The translations under genes were made by a program, and so were the position numbers. Below, piece by piece: positions 23,183-34,698 of a DNA stretch of 64,000 bases. The stretch spans positions 58,069-122,068 of the forward strand of contig MCFE01000228.1 of assembly GCA_002104905.1 (NCBI GenBank). The letters run 5' to 3'. How positions within the stretch are numbered: position 1 is the first letter of the stretch; each line of letters opens with the position of its first letter. This stretch comes from Basidiobolus meristosporus CBS 931.73. Its lineage: Eukaryota > Basidiobolomycota > Basidiobolomycetes > Basidiobolales > Basidiobolaceae. The notes beneath the pieces were generated by a model, which did not search any database, had not been told where the DNA came from, and worked only from the letters and a program-made list of their open reading frames with translations.

Positions 23183-24229
23183 TTAGCTATGATGAGATTC
23201 AGTCTGTTCCAGGCTTGCAGCATTAATTGGCAAGAACTGCAGTATTTTGCAGCCTTCCTGTCTCAGGCTTGAGTAGATATTGTTCCCTTTACCTTTTTCA
23301 TTATCACTGGCAGATCTTTCAATGCTACTTTTTCTGAGTGCTTCTTGTAAAGAACTACATTTTCTCCTGGATAGATTTTGCTCTGACGCATCTGTTTTGG
23401 CCTGCTTGTCCCTTGCTTGCACTCTTCTGGCAACCTGACGTTTCTTTTCCGCTTGTTTTGAGCTCTCAACCATAGTTGTGACAGGCTCCTGTAAATGAGG
23501 CTGGTTTTTATCACTGCCAGGTCCTTCACTGCTACTTTGACTGGGTGCTTCTTGAGTGGTACTATGCTTTATCCTTGAGAAATGTTGTGCTGGTGCATCC
23601 ATGTCTGCCTGCTTGTCCCTAATTGGCACTCTTCCAGCTACCTGACATCTCTTAGATGCTTGTCTGGAGCTTTCAGCCCCGCTTCTAACGGGCTCTTGAG
23701 GAAGCCACTGGTTTTTAGCCATTGCACCCTTGCTATTCAGCCTTTGTTAGTTTCTGCTATTCTTAAGTTACTTTCTTGGCATACCAATGCTGGCTCAAAA
23801 TCTGCTTTCCTGTTTGAGTTCAGGATAATGCTCATGGAACAAGTCAAGTGCATTCTGCTTGGCCTTGAGTTCCTGATGGTTCCATAGTATGCCAGCCTTA
23901 AGGTGATGGTGGGCTAGACTTCTGATGGCCTCTTGAATATTAGCCCACTCTTCATTTGTGAACTCAACAGCTTCATGAATCTTCATTGTCTTTTGATTTT
24001 TAGGCTTTGGTATAAACACCACTTTGTCTCCCCCCATCCTGTGATAGGTTTTTCTGCGGGCATTATCTTTGGGCACTATTGTTGTGCTTCAAAGACTGTA
24101 TGGTGATCCTCTGCTGTTACATCAGGAAATGGCCCAATTCTTGGCTATGACATTGAGCCACTTGAGTTCCTTCTTTGCAGCAAAGTTACTGCTTTCTCTA
24201 CCTGGGATATTGATTACTCTATGTGTATT
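23183..24229 (-). pseudogene. Tnp2-X1 ORF2, C-terminal half
   Basis: Fragments in more than one frame give a segment ending in WEGDNVV-type sequence (here MGGDKVVFIPKPKNQKTMK), HHLKAGI and QNALDLFHEHYPE, then a basic, repetitive stretch (SSRQASKRCQVAGRVPIRDK) and YSSLRQEGCK. The same order of blocks is found in the other ORF2 copies. No known domain recognised; the basic low-complexity middle suggests a nucleic acid or protein-binding role. The N-terminal part lies beyond H1 at 27660-28125. Confidence 0.6.
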
Positions 24230-24412
24230 AGACTTGTTCCGTTGGATAGTGCCACATAGTGCCAGCCTGTTTATGGTGCCGGATTGATCTGGCACTCTAC
24301 GGCACTATCTGGCACTATAATTTCTACCATGATGCCAGTGGTATGATACAGTTACTGGTAATTTTACTCAATCTTACTTATGTTGCTCAGAATAGTGCTT
24401 TCCTTGCTTTAT

Positions 24413-25347
24413 TTACTCTTCATAATGCTCCAGACACATTTCTCTCAGTGGATGTCTTCTTGTATGAACATATTGTGCATTAATAAGTATCTTAACTATT
24501 TTACCTATTCTGCTGTTTTCTCCTATATATGACTTTCCTCTGTATTTACCTGCCAATATGCTGAATTGCTTCAGATATCCAAATGTGTGCTCTACCCTTA
24601 CTCTGAAATGATTAAATATCTCATTGTAGAGCTTCTGCTTCCTGCTAAGAACACCATTCCTTGGCTTCTTATAAGCTGTAATACATCCTAATCTCTGACA
24701 ATCCTCTCCTATATAGGCTAAGTCTGCCATACATTTCTCCCCTCTACTGAATTCAGGATGATTCTCTACCCAGAGTGCTTTGTCATGCCTACTTCCAGCA
24801 AATGGCCACTAAACCAGATGATGTTACCCTCAATGTCAGACAGTGCTTGAAACATCACACAGTGTGCCTTGTACTTGCCAGAATAAAAGTGCCTCTGCCC
24901 TCTAGAAGGTCTGTTAATTCTCACTGGGAAGGTATCCAAAATACTCCTGATATGGAACCTGTTGCTGAACACTCTGGGATATCAAAGTCTATTGGAGCTT
25001 CTGAACCTAGTATTCCAAGCTTGCTCTAAGTCATTCATACCCTCTGCAAGGTGGTTCTCCATTGCTGTCAGCTGGGAATGAAAGCTTCTAGGACTTTTGT
25101 TGCCATGGATGGTGGGATGAAACCTTGTAGGGCAATAGTTCTTGTAATAGCAGAGAAGCTTAACAAGGGATCTCCTTGAGTAGATTGGGGTTGATGGTCC
25201 ACAGTACCTGGAATAGATCTCCTCTAGTGTGTCAAAAGGAAATCCAGTGATAGTGATGGGATTGATGAGAAAAGACCATTCAGATGAGTAAGTCATATTA
25301 AAATTGATGGATAATTGTATGGAGGCAGTTGAATCAATTCGGCACAA
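24413..25347 (-). pseudogene. PIF/Harbinger transposase (DDE_Tnp_4 type), frameshifted
   Basis: N-terminal part (24982-25347) contains FDTLEEIYSRYCGPSTPIYS and is followed by the catalytic region in shifted frames: RSILDTFPVRINRP with the first aspartate, FYSGKYKAHCVMFQALSD, then CMADLAYIGEDC with the second aspartate, and RVEHTFGYLKQF with the glutamate. The order and spacing (D-x-T, SGK-K, aDlaYiG, vEhtFGrlK) are those of HARBI1-like DDE_Tnp_4 transposases. Frame changes near 24975 and 24760 and a TTG at the apparent start make this copy inactive as read. Confidence 0.8.
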
Positions 25348-25654
25348 TCTGCATTATTTATCTGATTTTTAATACATTATGGTTAAATCTCCATCAATTG
25401 CCATGTATCCCATCATTATGTTGCAAAAATCATCCGCAAACAATGCCTTGGTACTTTTATTGATGCTTTAATCATGGGTCTATAATCAAATAGGAAATCT
25501 GCAAATGATGTGATCTGATCCATGTCAACACAATCCAGGATGCATCATGCATAATATACGGAAAATTCAACAATCACATTAGTTTTCATATATATTTCAT
25601 ATAAGACCAGGTTGATGCCAACATACTGCTGTATAAGTATCCAAATCCATTGCT

Positions 25655-26917
25655 ATGGTCCCCACACCAAGCCTCAGCTCATCTTTAGTACAACCCAGAC
25701 AAAACCCATCCCCCAGCTCACAAGCACAGTCTGGACCGGAAAAGTCAATGTTGGATCTGTTTGAGTTCTTGCCAAATGATTTTAGTATGGCCCAAGTGTC
25801 TGTGATGAGCCTTCATACAGATATTTGGGCACTACTAATTAATCTAGCAGAACTAGATACCTCAGAGAGTTGACAAAGATGGAAGAATTTGAGTAGAAAG
25901 CTGTGGCATGAGTTCTACATCAAGATGCCAGCCAATGTATGTAAAAAGATATATAACAAGACAAGTATTGGAATCAAGAATGAGCTGAGAGTGAGGGGAT
26001 TTGACAAAGAAGCCGTGCAGGAACAATTTTGCATGCAATTTGCACAGTACGGGCCGGACGCGTCCATTTGTGCCTTGACTTTGGGAACCAAAGAGATTTT
26101 AAATGAGTTTTTGCCTCAAATGGCTAATGTACTACGTGATATATTAGTAGAGCTCAGTGGCTTCCAAAAGCAATATACACAGGACTCATCCAGGCAACAG
26201 ATCCAAAGTATCAGACAGAGGGTATGTGAATACCTTGAGGAATCAGATGGTGAGCTTCATGAGGAAGAATACAGACCGCAAGCAACATTGTCCAGATTGC
26301 GCCAGCATGCCTTGCTGGATTCCCTACCATCTCTTGCAACCACAGCATGCCGGCGCACGTCAGCCCAGACCATGCCAACACCCTTTACCAGAACACCCCA
26401 CATCAAGTCAACATGCATTGAGTCAACACGCGTTGGGTCAATGTGTGCGCTTCAGAGCAAAACTACAAGAGCTTGCCAAACTGCTCATTTAGACACAAGT
26501 CCATTGGAGCAGACCAAGTTGTGTCAACATGCGCCATCACATTGAACTCAGCCAAGGGCCATCTCAATGCATCAAGGTGCACCTGCGTGTGCCGTTTTGC
26601 CTGACCATCAGCAAGTTACTTCTGGTGAACTGACTGAAGATGACCAACATGAAGTGCCTCAACCACTGGAGCCCTTGGCAAGTAAAAGAACGCCTCAGCA
26701 CGTGGCACTACAGGCCGGTTCAGTTGGTTCAGTTGGAGCAATTCAGCGTGGCCGAGCTGCAGCATTGCACTCATCAACTAGGAGGCAAAATACTGACTAC
26801 AAATACACAAGTAGCCAAGATGATAGTCAGCCAGGAAGTAGTATAGGTGTGCAAAGTGAGTCACTACCAAATGCTTCAGCAGTAATCCCTGTGAGAAAAA
26901 AACCCAGGAGAAGATGA
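25655..26917 (+). pseudogene. Second ORF of Harbinger H1, two in-frame stops
   Basis: One reading frame of about 420 codons from the ATG at 25655, broken by TGA at 25871 and TGA at 26543. The first half contains KLWHEFYIKMPANVCKKIYN and an acidic, helical stretch; the second is Ser/Thr/His-rich and low in complexity and ends in basic VRKKPRRR. In PIF/Harbinger elements the partner ORF is a Myb/SANT-like DNA-binding protein that brings the transposase to the nucleus and ends. I do not see a clear SANT tryptophan pattern, so this role comes from context only. Confidence 0.5.
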
Positions 26918-28205
26918 TGCAATTGCTTTGAATTGCTCACATTTGTAATGATCCCAACAACCCTTTTTTTTTTGCAATCCAAATCAAGCCATTGCACATC
27001 AGTGATCATCAATTTTTGATATAAGTAATATCAAGGTTGTCTCACATTTGAGACAGAACCCCTATAAATAAACACCCTGCATATATATACGTCATCTGTA
27101 ATACCAGTGCAGCTATTGGATCTGTTTTGCACCTACACAATTGCTTGCATGCTAGCTATGACACCTTGTCCAATCACTAGTATCAGGGATTTACTTGCTC
27201 AATGGGCCAAATGGGATATTTGATGGCAAATCAGGTAGCTTTTTCAGAAGTCAATGAGCCAATTGGGGGCTGCCAGCTTCAGGATACTTTTGGACCAATT
27301 AACTACTGAGATACTGTCCAATTGGAGTGAGGGTAACCAAAATGGTAAGTATCAGTGTAGTTTATAGTGTGATACACATCGATTTCCATTTACATTAAAG
27401 AAACATATCCAAATACCGGATTTTGCCTGCCATAATAGCGGTATCCAATCATGCACTTGATGCAAACATTACAAGTTGGCGCAATCATCCATGCCAACCT
27501 CATTGTGTCAGATTGTGCCATAGTGTGCAAGATTGTCCCGCATAGTGCAAAATTGTCCAGAACAATCCTGCCTTCTGGTAGCTATAATATTGCACCCAAT
27601 TGTTCTTTACAACCACGGATTGTGCCACGTGCCCTGGCACAGTACAATGGAACAAGTCTATTATCCACTCATCCTGTTTCTTGACTATTTCCTGATTTCT
27701 CTGGGCCATTGCTTCTATCCTATCAGTCACTGCACCTAATTGCTTCATCAGTGCATTGGTATGAGCTGACAATGTACTTGCTAATATGGGTGGTGGTGAT
27801 GTTATCATGGTCACTTGCTGTTCATCATCTGAGGGTACTGCGGTTGCTACATTCTTGTCTGCCTGAGCATAATGGTCAGCTTGTGGCTGTGCAGCGGTTC
27901 CCAATTACTTACTTGACTGAGAGCCTGAGGAGTCTGCATCATTACCTTCTAGGGGCACACTGTCCACAGGGCCTTTTTTTGTATGTAGCCCTGCTTGTGG
28001 CGCTGAATTTCAAAGCAAGCTGTTGTCCAACTGTTCTTCTGTTGCTGTCAGCGGTGGGGTTTGGTTGAGAACCAGACAGCTTTGCTTTATTTTTTGGTGG
28101 CTTATATATGGTAGTGAGTCAAACTAAAGGGGAAATATTATTACATATATAGGTGTATGTGGTGCCACAACTTTATTTATAATGCTTACTATGGCAGGTC
28201 ATCAT

Positions 28206-28690
28206 TGAGTCTTACATTCATGTAGGTACTTTATGGAGCCAAGTGAGCCCAGTAATCCATCTACTGGTGAATGATGTACTGTTGTGGCTAGAGAAGTGGC
28301 AAGTTTCCACTAATATCAGTAATGGGGGCTTTGAGAATTTATTAAAACTTCTTGATAAAATCATACCAGAATGCAACCTATCATCTACATGGTACAAGTG
28401 GACAACCATCATATTGCTGGCAACATATGATCCAGAGACTGTCCTGATTCCAGCATGTTTTAACAGTTGCATGGCATTCACATCCAAAAATGCTACTATT
28501 GCTAAATGTCCAAATAGTCAGGAATCTATTGCTGTTGAGGGAAAACATTGTTCACACTCCTGATATATTCCAGTCATACCCCAGCTGAGGGAGCTGAGGA
28601 AGTCCAACAAATATTGCAAAGCTATAGAGTACTGAACTCAGTATCAATCAAGTACAAACATATCTGATATATTTGATGGCAATCATTACA
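28206..28690 (+). pseudogene. tnp2-type transposase, N-terminal fragment (X1)
   Basis: Encodes LWSQVSPVIHLLVNDVLLWL, ECNLSSTWYKWTT and NSCMAFTSKNATIAKCPN, matching residues from about 125 onward of the longer copy ending at 56283. The first 120 or so residues, with the CxxC/H zinc-like start, are deleted right after the promoter. It breaks off at FDGNHYKQ, where ORF2 sequence begins. Confidence 0.7.
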
Positions 28691-29891
28691 AACAGCCAAA
28701 AGCTCCAGACAAGTGTCAAAGAGACATCAGGTAGCTGGAAGAGTGCCAATTAGGGACAAGCAGGCAGACATGGATGCACCAGCACAACATTTCTCAAGGA
28801 TAAAGCATAGTACCACTCAAGAAGCACTCAGACAAAGTAGCAGTGAGAGACCTGGCAGTAATAAAGGAAAAGGGAAAGGGAAAAATATCTATCCAAGCCT
28901 GAGACAGGGAGGCATGAAAAAAAATGCAGTTCTTGCCAATTAATGCTGCAAGCCTGGAACAGACTGAATCTCATCAAAGCCAAGAAGAGTTACCAATAAG
29001 AAAACAGCTGTTTTCACAAGAGCTAGAAACACATCCAGTCAAGCTACACTCCAGCAAGGTAGATGAGCTTGCTGAAAAAGGCAATTTGTCCACCACAGCC
29101 TCCACATCCTCCATTGTTGACAGAGTGGAGATACCACTGACAGACAAGGCTACAATGTCAAGAGCTTGAAAGACTATCACAATGCCTTCAGTGCAATTTT
29201 GGAACATATATAGGCACACTAAGAGGTTGCAGCACTTCTTCAAAAGCAGTGCTTAAGAATATGCACTGGAATATTGCAAGGATTTATTGCAAAGGCTGGC
29301 ATATGAGGTGCTAGACCTTGCAGTGCTGGCTAAAGACCAGGACATGTGGGAACCAGCAAATGAACAGTTGCATAAAGCTGTTGGGCTCCTGCCAAAGTTT
29401 TGGAATCAGAGCGTTACAGCAGAAGTACTTATTGAGTGGTAGAGTTTAATGGAATTACTTGTTGAGTGTGGGGTTGGGCTTAATGTTGGTGTGGGGTATA
29501 GGGACTTGTATAGGTCATCACATTTAGCAATTGAGGTATAACTGAAGTTTCAATGGAAATGAATCAATCTGTATGCATGAAAAGTAAGAGAAACAGTAGA
29601 GTCAGGAAATAAGGAGTGTGAAAAAGAGGAAATAGCCAATCAATGCACAGAAATGTAGGAGGCAATAGAGTGTCTGGAATCAGAAAGTGAGCAAATTGTC
29701 AGGGAACCAATCAAAAGCCACATATATATTGTTGTTATGAAATATTTTCCTAAGTTTTTTGTGAATTCTGGGGTGAAATTATTTTTTGATGATCTCTGTA
29801 CAGTGTCCTGATAGGATCAGTACCTCTTAGTCATGGGACTTTAACTCTGTGACAGCCTTTTGACAGGATCAACTCAATAATCTTTCACAGG
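28691..29891 (+). mobile_element. Tnp2-X unit X2: ORF2 C-terminal half and terminus
   Basis: Starts inside the basic repeat part of ORF2 (KAPDKCQRDI), continues through QFLPINAASLEQTESHQSQE, STTASTSSIVDRVEIPLTD and FWNIYRHTKRLQHFFKSSA, and ends at the shared terminus (...CAATAATCTTTCACAGG). Here the codon after QLH is AAA, so the frame continues into KAVGLLPKFWNQSVTAE, where some other copies have TAA. Confidence 0.65.
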
Positions 29892-31772
29892 AAATGTCAC
29901 AGTCAAGATTTGATCCATTTCCAAATGTAACAGCAGAAGAAAACCTTGCAGTCTCTGAAGCAGAACAAAAGTGCCCTAAGATAAAGCCCACAGAAATACT
30001 TATCACAGTGTGGGAGGGAGACAATGTGGTGCTTATATCAACGCCCAAGAATCACAAGACAAAGAATATCTGTGAAGCCATTAAGTGCAATATTGAGGAG
30101 TGAGCTAGTATTCAAGAGGCTGTCAGAAGTCTAGCATGCCATCACCTTAAGGCTGGCATACCATGGGATCATCAGGAAATCAAGGTCAAGCAGAATGCAC
30201 TTGACTAGTTCCATGGGCATTATCCTGGATTCAAACAGGCAAATGGATTTTGTGCCAGCATTAGTATGCAAAGAAAGTATCTTAAGAATAGCAGAAACTA
30301 TCAAAGGCAGAAGAACAAGGGTGCCATAGCTATAAACCAGCAGCTTCAACCAGGGCCTCTTACAAGCAGGGCCAAAAGCTCCAGTCAAGCAGCAAAGAGA
30401 CGTCATGGAGCTGGAAGAGTGTCCATTAGGGACAAGCGGGCAGACATGGATGCACCATCACAACATTTATCAAGGAATAGGCATAGTGCCACTCAAGAAG
30501 CACCCAGTCAAAGTAGCAGTGAAGGACTTGGCATTGATAAACACTGGTGGCTTGTACACAAGCCCATTATAACCATGGTGAGAGCTCAAAACAAGCAGGA
30601 AAAAAACACCAGGTTATCAGAATAGCTCCAGCAAGGAACAAGCAGGTCAAAACACATGCATCAGAGCAAAATATATCATGGAGAAAGCATAGCTCACTAC
30701 AAGAAGCTCTCAGACAAAGTAGTAGTGAAAGACCAGGCAGTGATAAAGCAACAGGCAAAGAGAAAAATGTCTATCCAAGCCTGAGACAGGGAAGCATATA
30801 AGAAACTGCAGTTCTTGCCAATAACGCCTCAAACCCTGGACAGACTGAATCCCATCATAGCCAAGAAGATTTACCAACAAGAAAACAGCTGCTTTCACAA
30901 GAATTGGAAATGCAGCCAGTTGTGCTTCACCTCAGCAAGGTAGATGAGTTTGCAGGAAAAGGCAATTTGTCTACCACAGCCTCCACTTCCTCCATTATTG
31001 ACAGAGTGGAGATACTACTGACAGACAAGGCTACAATGTCAAGAGCTTGAAAGACTATCACAATGCCTTCAGTGCAATTTTGGAACATATATAGGCACAC
31101 CAAGAGGTTGCCGCACTTCTTCAAAAGCAGTGCTCAAGAAAACACACTTGAATATTGCAAGGATTTGTTGCAAAGACCAGCAGATGAGGTGCCAGACCTT
31201 GGAGTGCCAGATCAAGACCTGCATGTGTGGGAACAGTGAATGAACAGTGGCATTAAGCCATTGGGTTCCTGCCAAAGTCATGGAACCAGAGTGTTACAGC
31301 AGAAACACTTATTGAGTGGTGGACATCACTGGAATGAGTAGTTAAGTGTGCGGTTGGGCTTAAGGTTAGTGTAGGGCATAGGGACTTGTATAGGTTGTTA
31401 GGATTGGCAATTAAGGTACAACTGAATTGTCAATGGAAATAAATCAATTTGTATGCATGAAAGGTAAGAGAAAAGGTTGAGTCAGGAAGTAAGGAGTGTG
31501 AAAAAGAGGAAATAGCCAATCAATGCACACAAATGTAGGAGGTGATAGAGTGTCCAGGATCAGAGAGTAAGCAAATTGGCAAGGAACTAATTAAAAGCCA
31601 CTTATATATTGTTGTAATGAAAGCCTTTGACTAAGTTTCATATGAATTAGGGGGTGCAATTACTTTTCAACAGTCTCTGAATGGAGTCCTGATGAGCTCA
31701 GTACCTCTTAGTCATGGGACTTTAAATTGTAACTGCCTTCTGACGGGATCATTACAATAATTCTGCATAAGG
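29892..31772 (+). mobile_element. Tnp2-X unit X3: ORF2 middle to terminus
   Basis: A longer ORF2 piece starting MSQSRFDPFPNVTAEENLAV, through TVWEGDNVVLISTPKNHKTK, HHLKAGIPWDHQE, the basic repeats, and the C-terminal TKRLPHFFKSSAQENTLEY block, ending at the terminus (...AATTCTGCATAAGG). Many stops and a frame change near 30240. It abuts the preceding and following ORF2 units directly, head to tail. Confidence 0.65.
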
Positions 31773-33963
31773 AGCATTAATGAAGCAATTTGGTGAAGTG
31801 GTTGGTAAGATAGATGCAATGGCTCAGAGAAATCAGGAAATAGTCCAGAAACAGGATGAGTGGATAATACATGTAGAGCAATCAATATCCTGGGTTGAGA
31901 AAGCAGTATCTTTGCTGCAAAGAAGGGACTCAAGTAGCACAATGTCACAGCCAAGAATTGAGCCATTTCCTAATCTGACAGCAGAGGAACACTGTACAGT
32001 CTTTAAAGCACAATACCAGTGCCCAGAGATAAAGCCCACAAAAAAATCAATAACAGCGTGGGAGGGAGATAATGTGGCTTTTATACCAAAGCCTAAAAAC
32101 AAGAAGGCATTGAAGATCCGTGAAGCCATTGATTGAAATGCCAAAGTGTGGGCTAATATTAAAGAGGCTATCAGAAGTCTAGCACACCATCACCTTAAGG
32201 CTGGCATACCATGGGACCATTAGGAACTCAAGGCCAAGCAGAATGCACTTGAATTGTTGCATGAGCATTAACCTGGATTCTAACAGGCAAACAGATTCTG
32301 GGCCAGCATTGGAATGCTAAGAAAGTATCTTAAGAATAGCAGGAACTATCAAAGGCAGAAGACAAGGGTGGCATGCCCAAAAACCAGTGGCTTCCTCAAG
32401 AGCCCATTACATGCAGGGCCAAAAGCTCCAGACAAGTGTCAAAGAGACATTAGGTTGCTAGAAGAGTGTCAATTAGGGAGAAGCAGGCAGTCATGGATGC
32501 ACCAGCACAACATTTATTGAAGAAAAAGTGTTATGATATGCCGCTTGAATGTTTAAGTTAGATCAGTTTTTAGTCAAATCAATTAGTATATGTTTAGGTT
32601 ATCAGTGTATCAGTATTATCTATGAAATCAGTAGCATTAGTCAGCAAATGAATCAGCAGATCCTTATCAGACAGAAATAGATATATTAAGTAGGATCTTA
32701 TTGGGTGATGATGATGCAATCAAGTGAGTCATCAGCCACAACCTATATTAGGAAATACAATTAGTCAGCAATTGATCTTGCAAAATGTATTTAAGGAGCT
32801 GCTGGAACCTCAATAAAAATCAGTTCAAGTTTTAGTGAATACAATACTAGCTAAACTCCCTATTCCTCTACAACTCTTATACCAAGACTTGTAACAAAAG
32901 CGTAGTACTACTCAAGAAGCACTCAGTCTAAATAGCAGTGAACAACCTGGCAGTGATAAAACAAGCGGCTTTTACAGAAGCTCATCAAACTACGGTTTAA
33001 GTACTCAAAACAAGCCGGAAAGAAATGTCAGGTTGCCAGAGGAGTTCCAGCAAGGGACAAGCAGGCTAAAACACAAGCATCAGACCAGGATTTATCAAAG
33101 AGAAAACACAGTTCATTACAAGATGCACTCAGACAAAGTAGCAGTGATAGACCTGACAATGATAAAGGAAGAGGTGAAGAGAAAATATCTACCAGAGCCT
33201 GAGACAAGGAGGCATGTAAAAAAGCTGCTGTTCTTGCCAATTATTGTTGCAAGCCTGGAACAAACAGAATTCCATCATTGCCAAGAAGAAACACCAACAT
33301 GAAAATAGCTGTATTCACAAGAGTTGGAAGCACAGCCAGTTGAGCTACACTCCAGTGAGGTAGATGAGTTTGCTGAAAAAGGCAATTTGTCTATCACAGC
33401 CTCCACACCCTCCATTTTTGACAGAGTGGAGATACCACTGACAGACAAGGCTACAATGTCAAGAGCTTGAAATTCTATCACAATGCCTGCAGTGGAGTTA
33501 TGGAACATATATAGGCACACCAAGAGTTAGTTGTCAAGTGTGGGGCTGGGCTTAATGCTAGTGTAGGGCATAGGGACTTGTATAGGTCAATACAATTGGC
33601 AATTGAGATACAACTGAAGTTTCAACGGGAATAAATCAAATATGTATGCAAGAGAAGTAAGAGAAACATTTGAGCTAGGAAGTAAGGAGTGTGAAAATGA
33701 AGCAATGGCCAATCAATGCACACAAATGCCAGAGGTGTTAGAGTGTCCAGCATCAAAAGGGAGCAAATTGGCAGTGAACCAATTAAAAGTCACTTACATA
33801 TTGTTGTGATAAAAGCTTTTGACTAAGTTTTTTGTGAAATCTGGGGTGCAATTATATTTCAACAGTCTTCAGAGAGTGTACTGATGGGATCATTACATCT
33901 TAGTTGTGGGACTTTATACCTGTGAAGGCCTTTTGACGGGACCATTACAATAATTTTCATAGG
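31773..33963 (+). mobile_element. Tnp2-X unit X4: ORF2 with nested solo LTR
   Basis: Begins within the coiled-coil region of ORF2 (AMAQRNQEIVQKQDEWIIHV, VEQSISWVEKAVSLLQRRD), continues through AWEGDNVAFIPKPKNKKALK and HHLKAGIPWDH, is split by a solo LTR D, and resumes through the C-terminal part to the terminus (...AATTTTCATAGG). A deletion around 33525 removes most of the HTKRLQHFF block. Confidence 0.65.
32529..32896 (+). mobile_element. Solo LTR of gypsy family D
   Basis: 368 bp, TGTTATGATATGCCGCTTGAA...GACTTGTAACA, matching the 3' LTR at 43081-43450. A 4-bp AAAG lies on both sides (32525-32528 and 32897-32900), and removing the LTR restores the host ORF2 sequence. This marks a past gypsy insertion that recombined between its LTRs. 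Confidence 0.85.
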
Positions 33964-33974
33964 GATTCATTCAG

Positions 33975-34502
33975 TGTTATGAATAGACACAAGGCAGGAG
34001 AGTAGAGCTATGCAAGGCAGGACCAGGAAAGGACTTAGGTGTGGATCAACAAGGCAAGGTGGATTTCCAAGGCAAGGCTGTTTATTCAGGACCTGAACTT
34101 ATCAGACTGAGGAATACATAAGGGGGGATAGGACTATATATACTTTTTGGCAATATGGATGCCAAGAGATATTGGCTAATACTGATGGGGTTCTGGGATG
34201 AGGCACAGTAAATGTGCTGAGATAGAATATACAAAAGAACAGACTGGAATATCACATGGAGATATGTCAGGGGTCAGCTGATCATGTAACTAGGTCATGT
34301 GACATGTAGCTACCATATATGGCATGGGACTACATAAACTCTAATGGGAAGCTTCCATAGACTGTTCTGCTGTGTAATATTGACTTGGAGCTTTCAAGAA
34401 GTTGCTAGAATGTAGTAGAACTTTCTAGAAGGAACTGGGATTTCTTCACTGACTTGATTTGGCTAGATAACTGGAGACCAGGGATGTCATGTGATCATGA
34501 CA
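33975..34502. mobile_element. Putative solo LTR, family F
   Basis: 528 bp beginning TGTTATGAATAG and ending GATCATGACA, with short inverted ends TGTTATGA/TCATGACA. Flanking bases ttcag (33970-33974) and ctcag (34503-34507) could be a 5-bp duplication with one mismatch. A TATATATA string lies inside near 34136. Single copy in the window, so the call is tentative. Confidence 0.45.
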
Positions 34503-34698
34503 CTCAGATCCATGCAAGCCAATACAAAATTTATCCTTAGGCAGAATGAGCTATTTGACTAGATTTATTGATAATTATACAAAATATACAAGGGCATACT
34601 TCATCAAATAAAAGGAAGTAGCTCTGTCTAGGTTGTGGGAGTATAAAGCCAAGGTGGAGAGAGAAACAAGTCAATAATTCAGAAAATATTCTACAATA
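34503..34698. other. Short unassigned spacer
   Basis: About 200 AT-rich bp between the putative LTR F and a Copia-B LTR. Nothing recognised. Confidence 0.3.

Larger units (their letters stand above)
24230..27659 (-). mobile_element. PIF/Harbinger DNA transposon H1
   Basis: Terminal inverted repeats AGACTTGTTCC (24230) and GGAACAAGTCT (27649-27659), flanked by a 3-bp duplication ATT (24227-24229 and 27660-27662). Removing the element restores the ORF2 sequence of Tnp2-X as seen in other copies (TGTATTATCCACTC). It carries a DDE transposase on the minus strand and, divergently, a second ORF on the plus strand, the usual two-gene layout of PIF/Harbinger elements. Subterminal regions are rich in TGGCACTA/TAGTGCCA-like strings. 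A 3-bp duplication fits this superfamily. Confidence 0.85.
22622..28690 (-). mobile_element. Tnp2-X copy X1 (interrupted by Harbinger H1)
   Basis: Begins with terminus CCTATGAAAAATTATTGAG, then carries ORF2 on the minus strand (22622-24229 and 27660-28125), the divergent promoter stretch (about 28080-28205) and part of the tnp2 transposase on the plus strand (28206-28690). H1 splits ORF2 with a 3-bp duplication. The transposase end is cut where another ORF2 unit begins, so X1 is a partial element. The start codon of ORF2 is lost (AAG where copy X6 has ATG). Confidence 0.7.

Noticed and set aside
28974-29243. Minus-strand frames opposite ORF2 that recur in several Tnp2-X copies
   Set aside because: They recur only because the repeat recurs; the plus-strand reading has the conserved block order.
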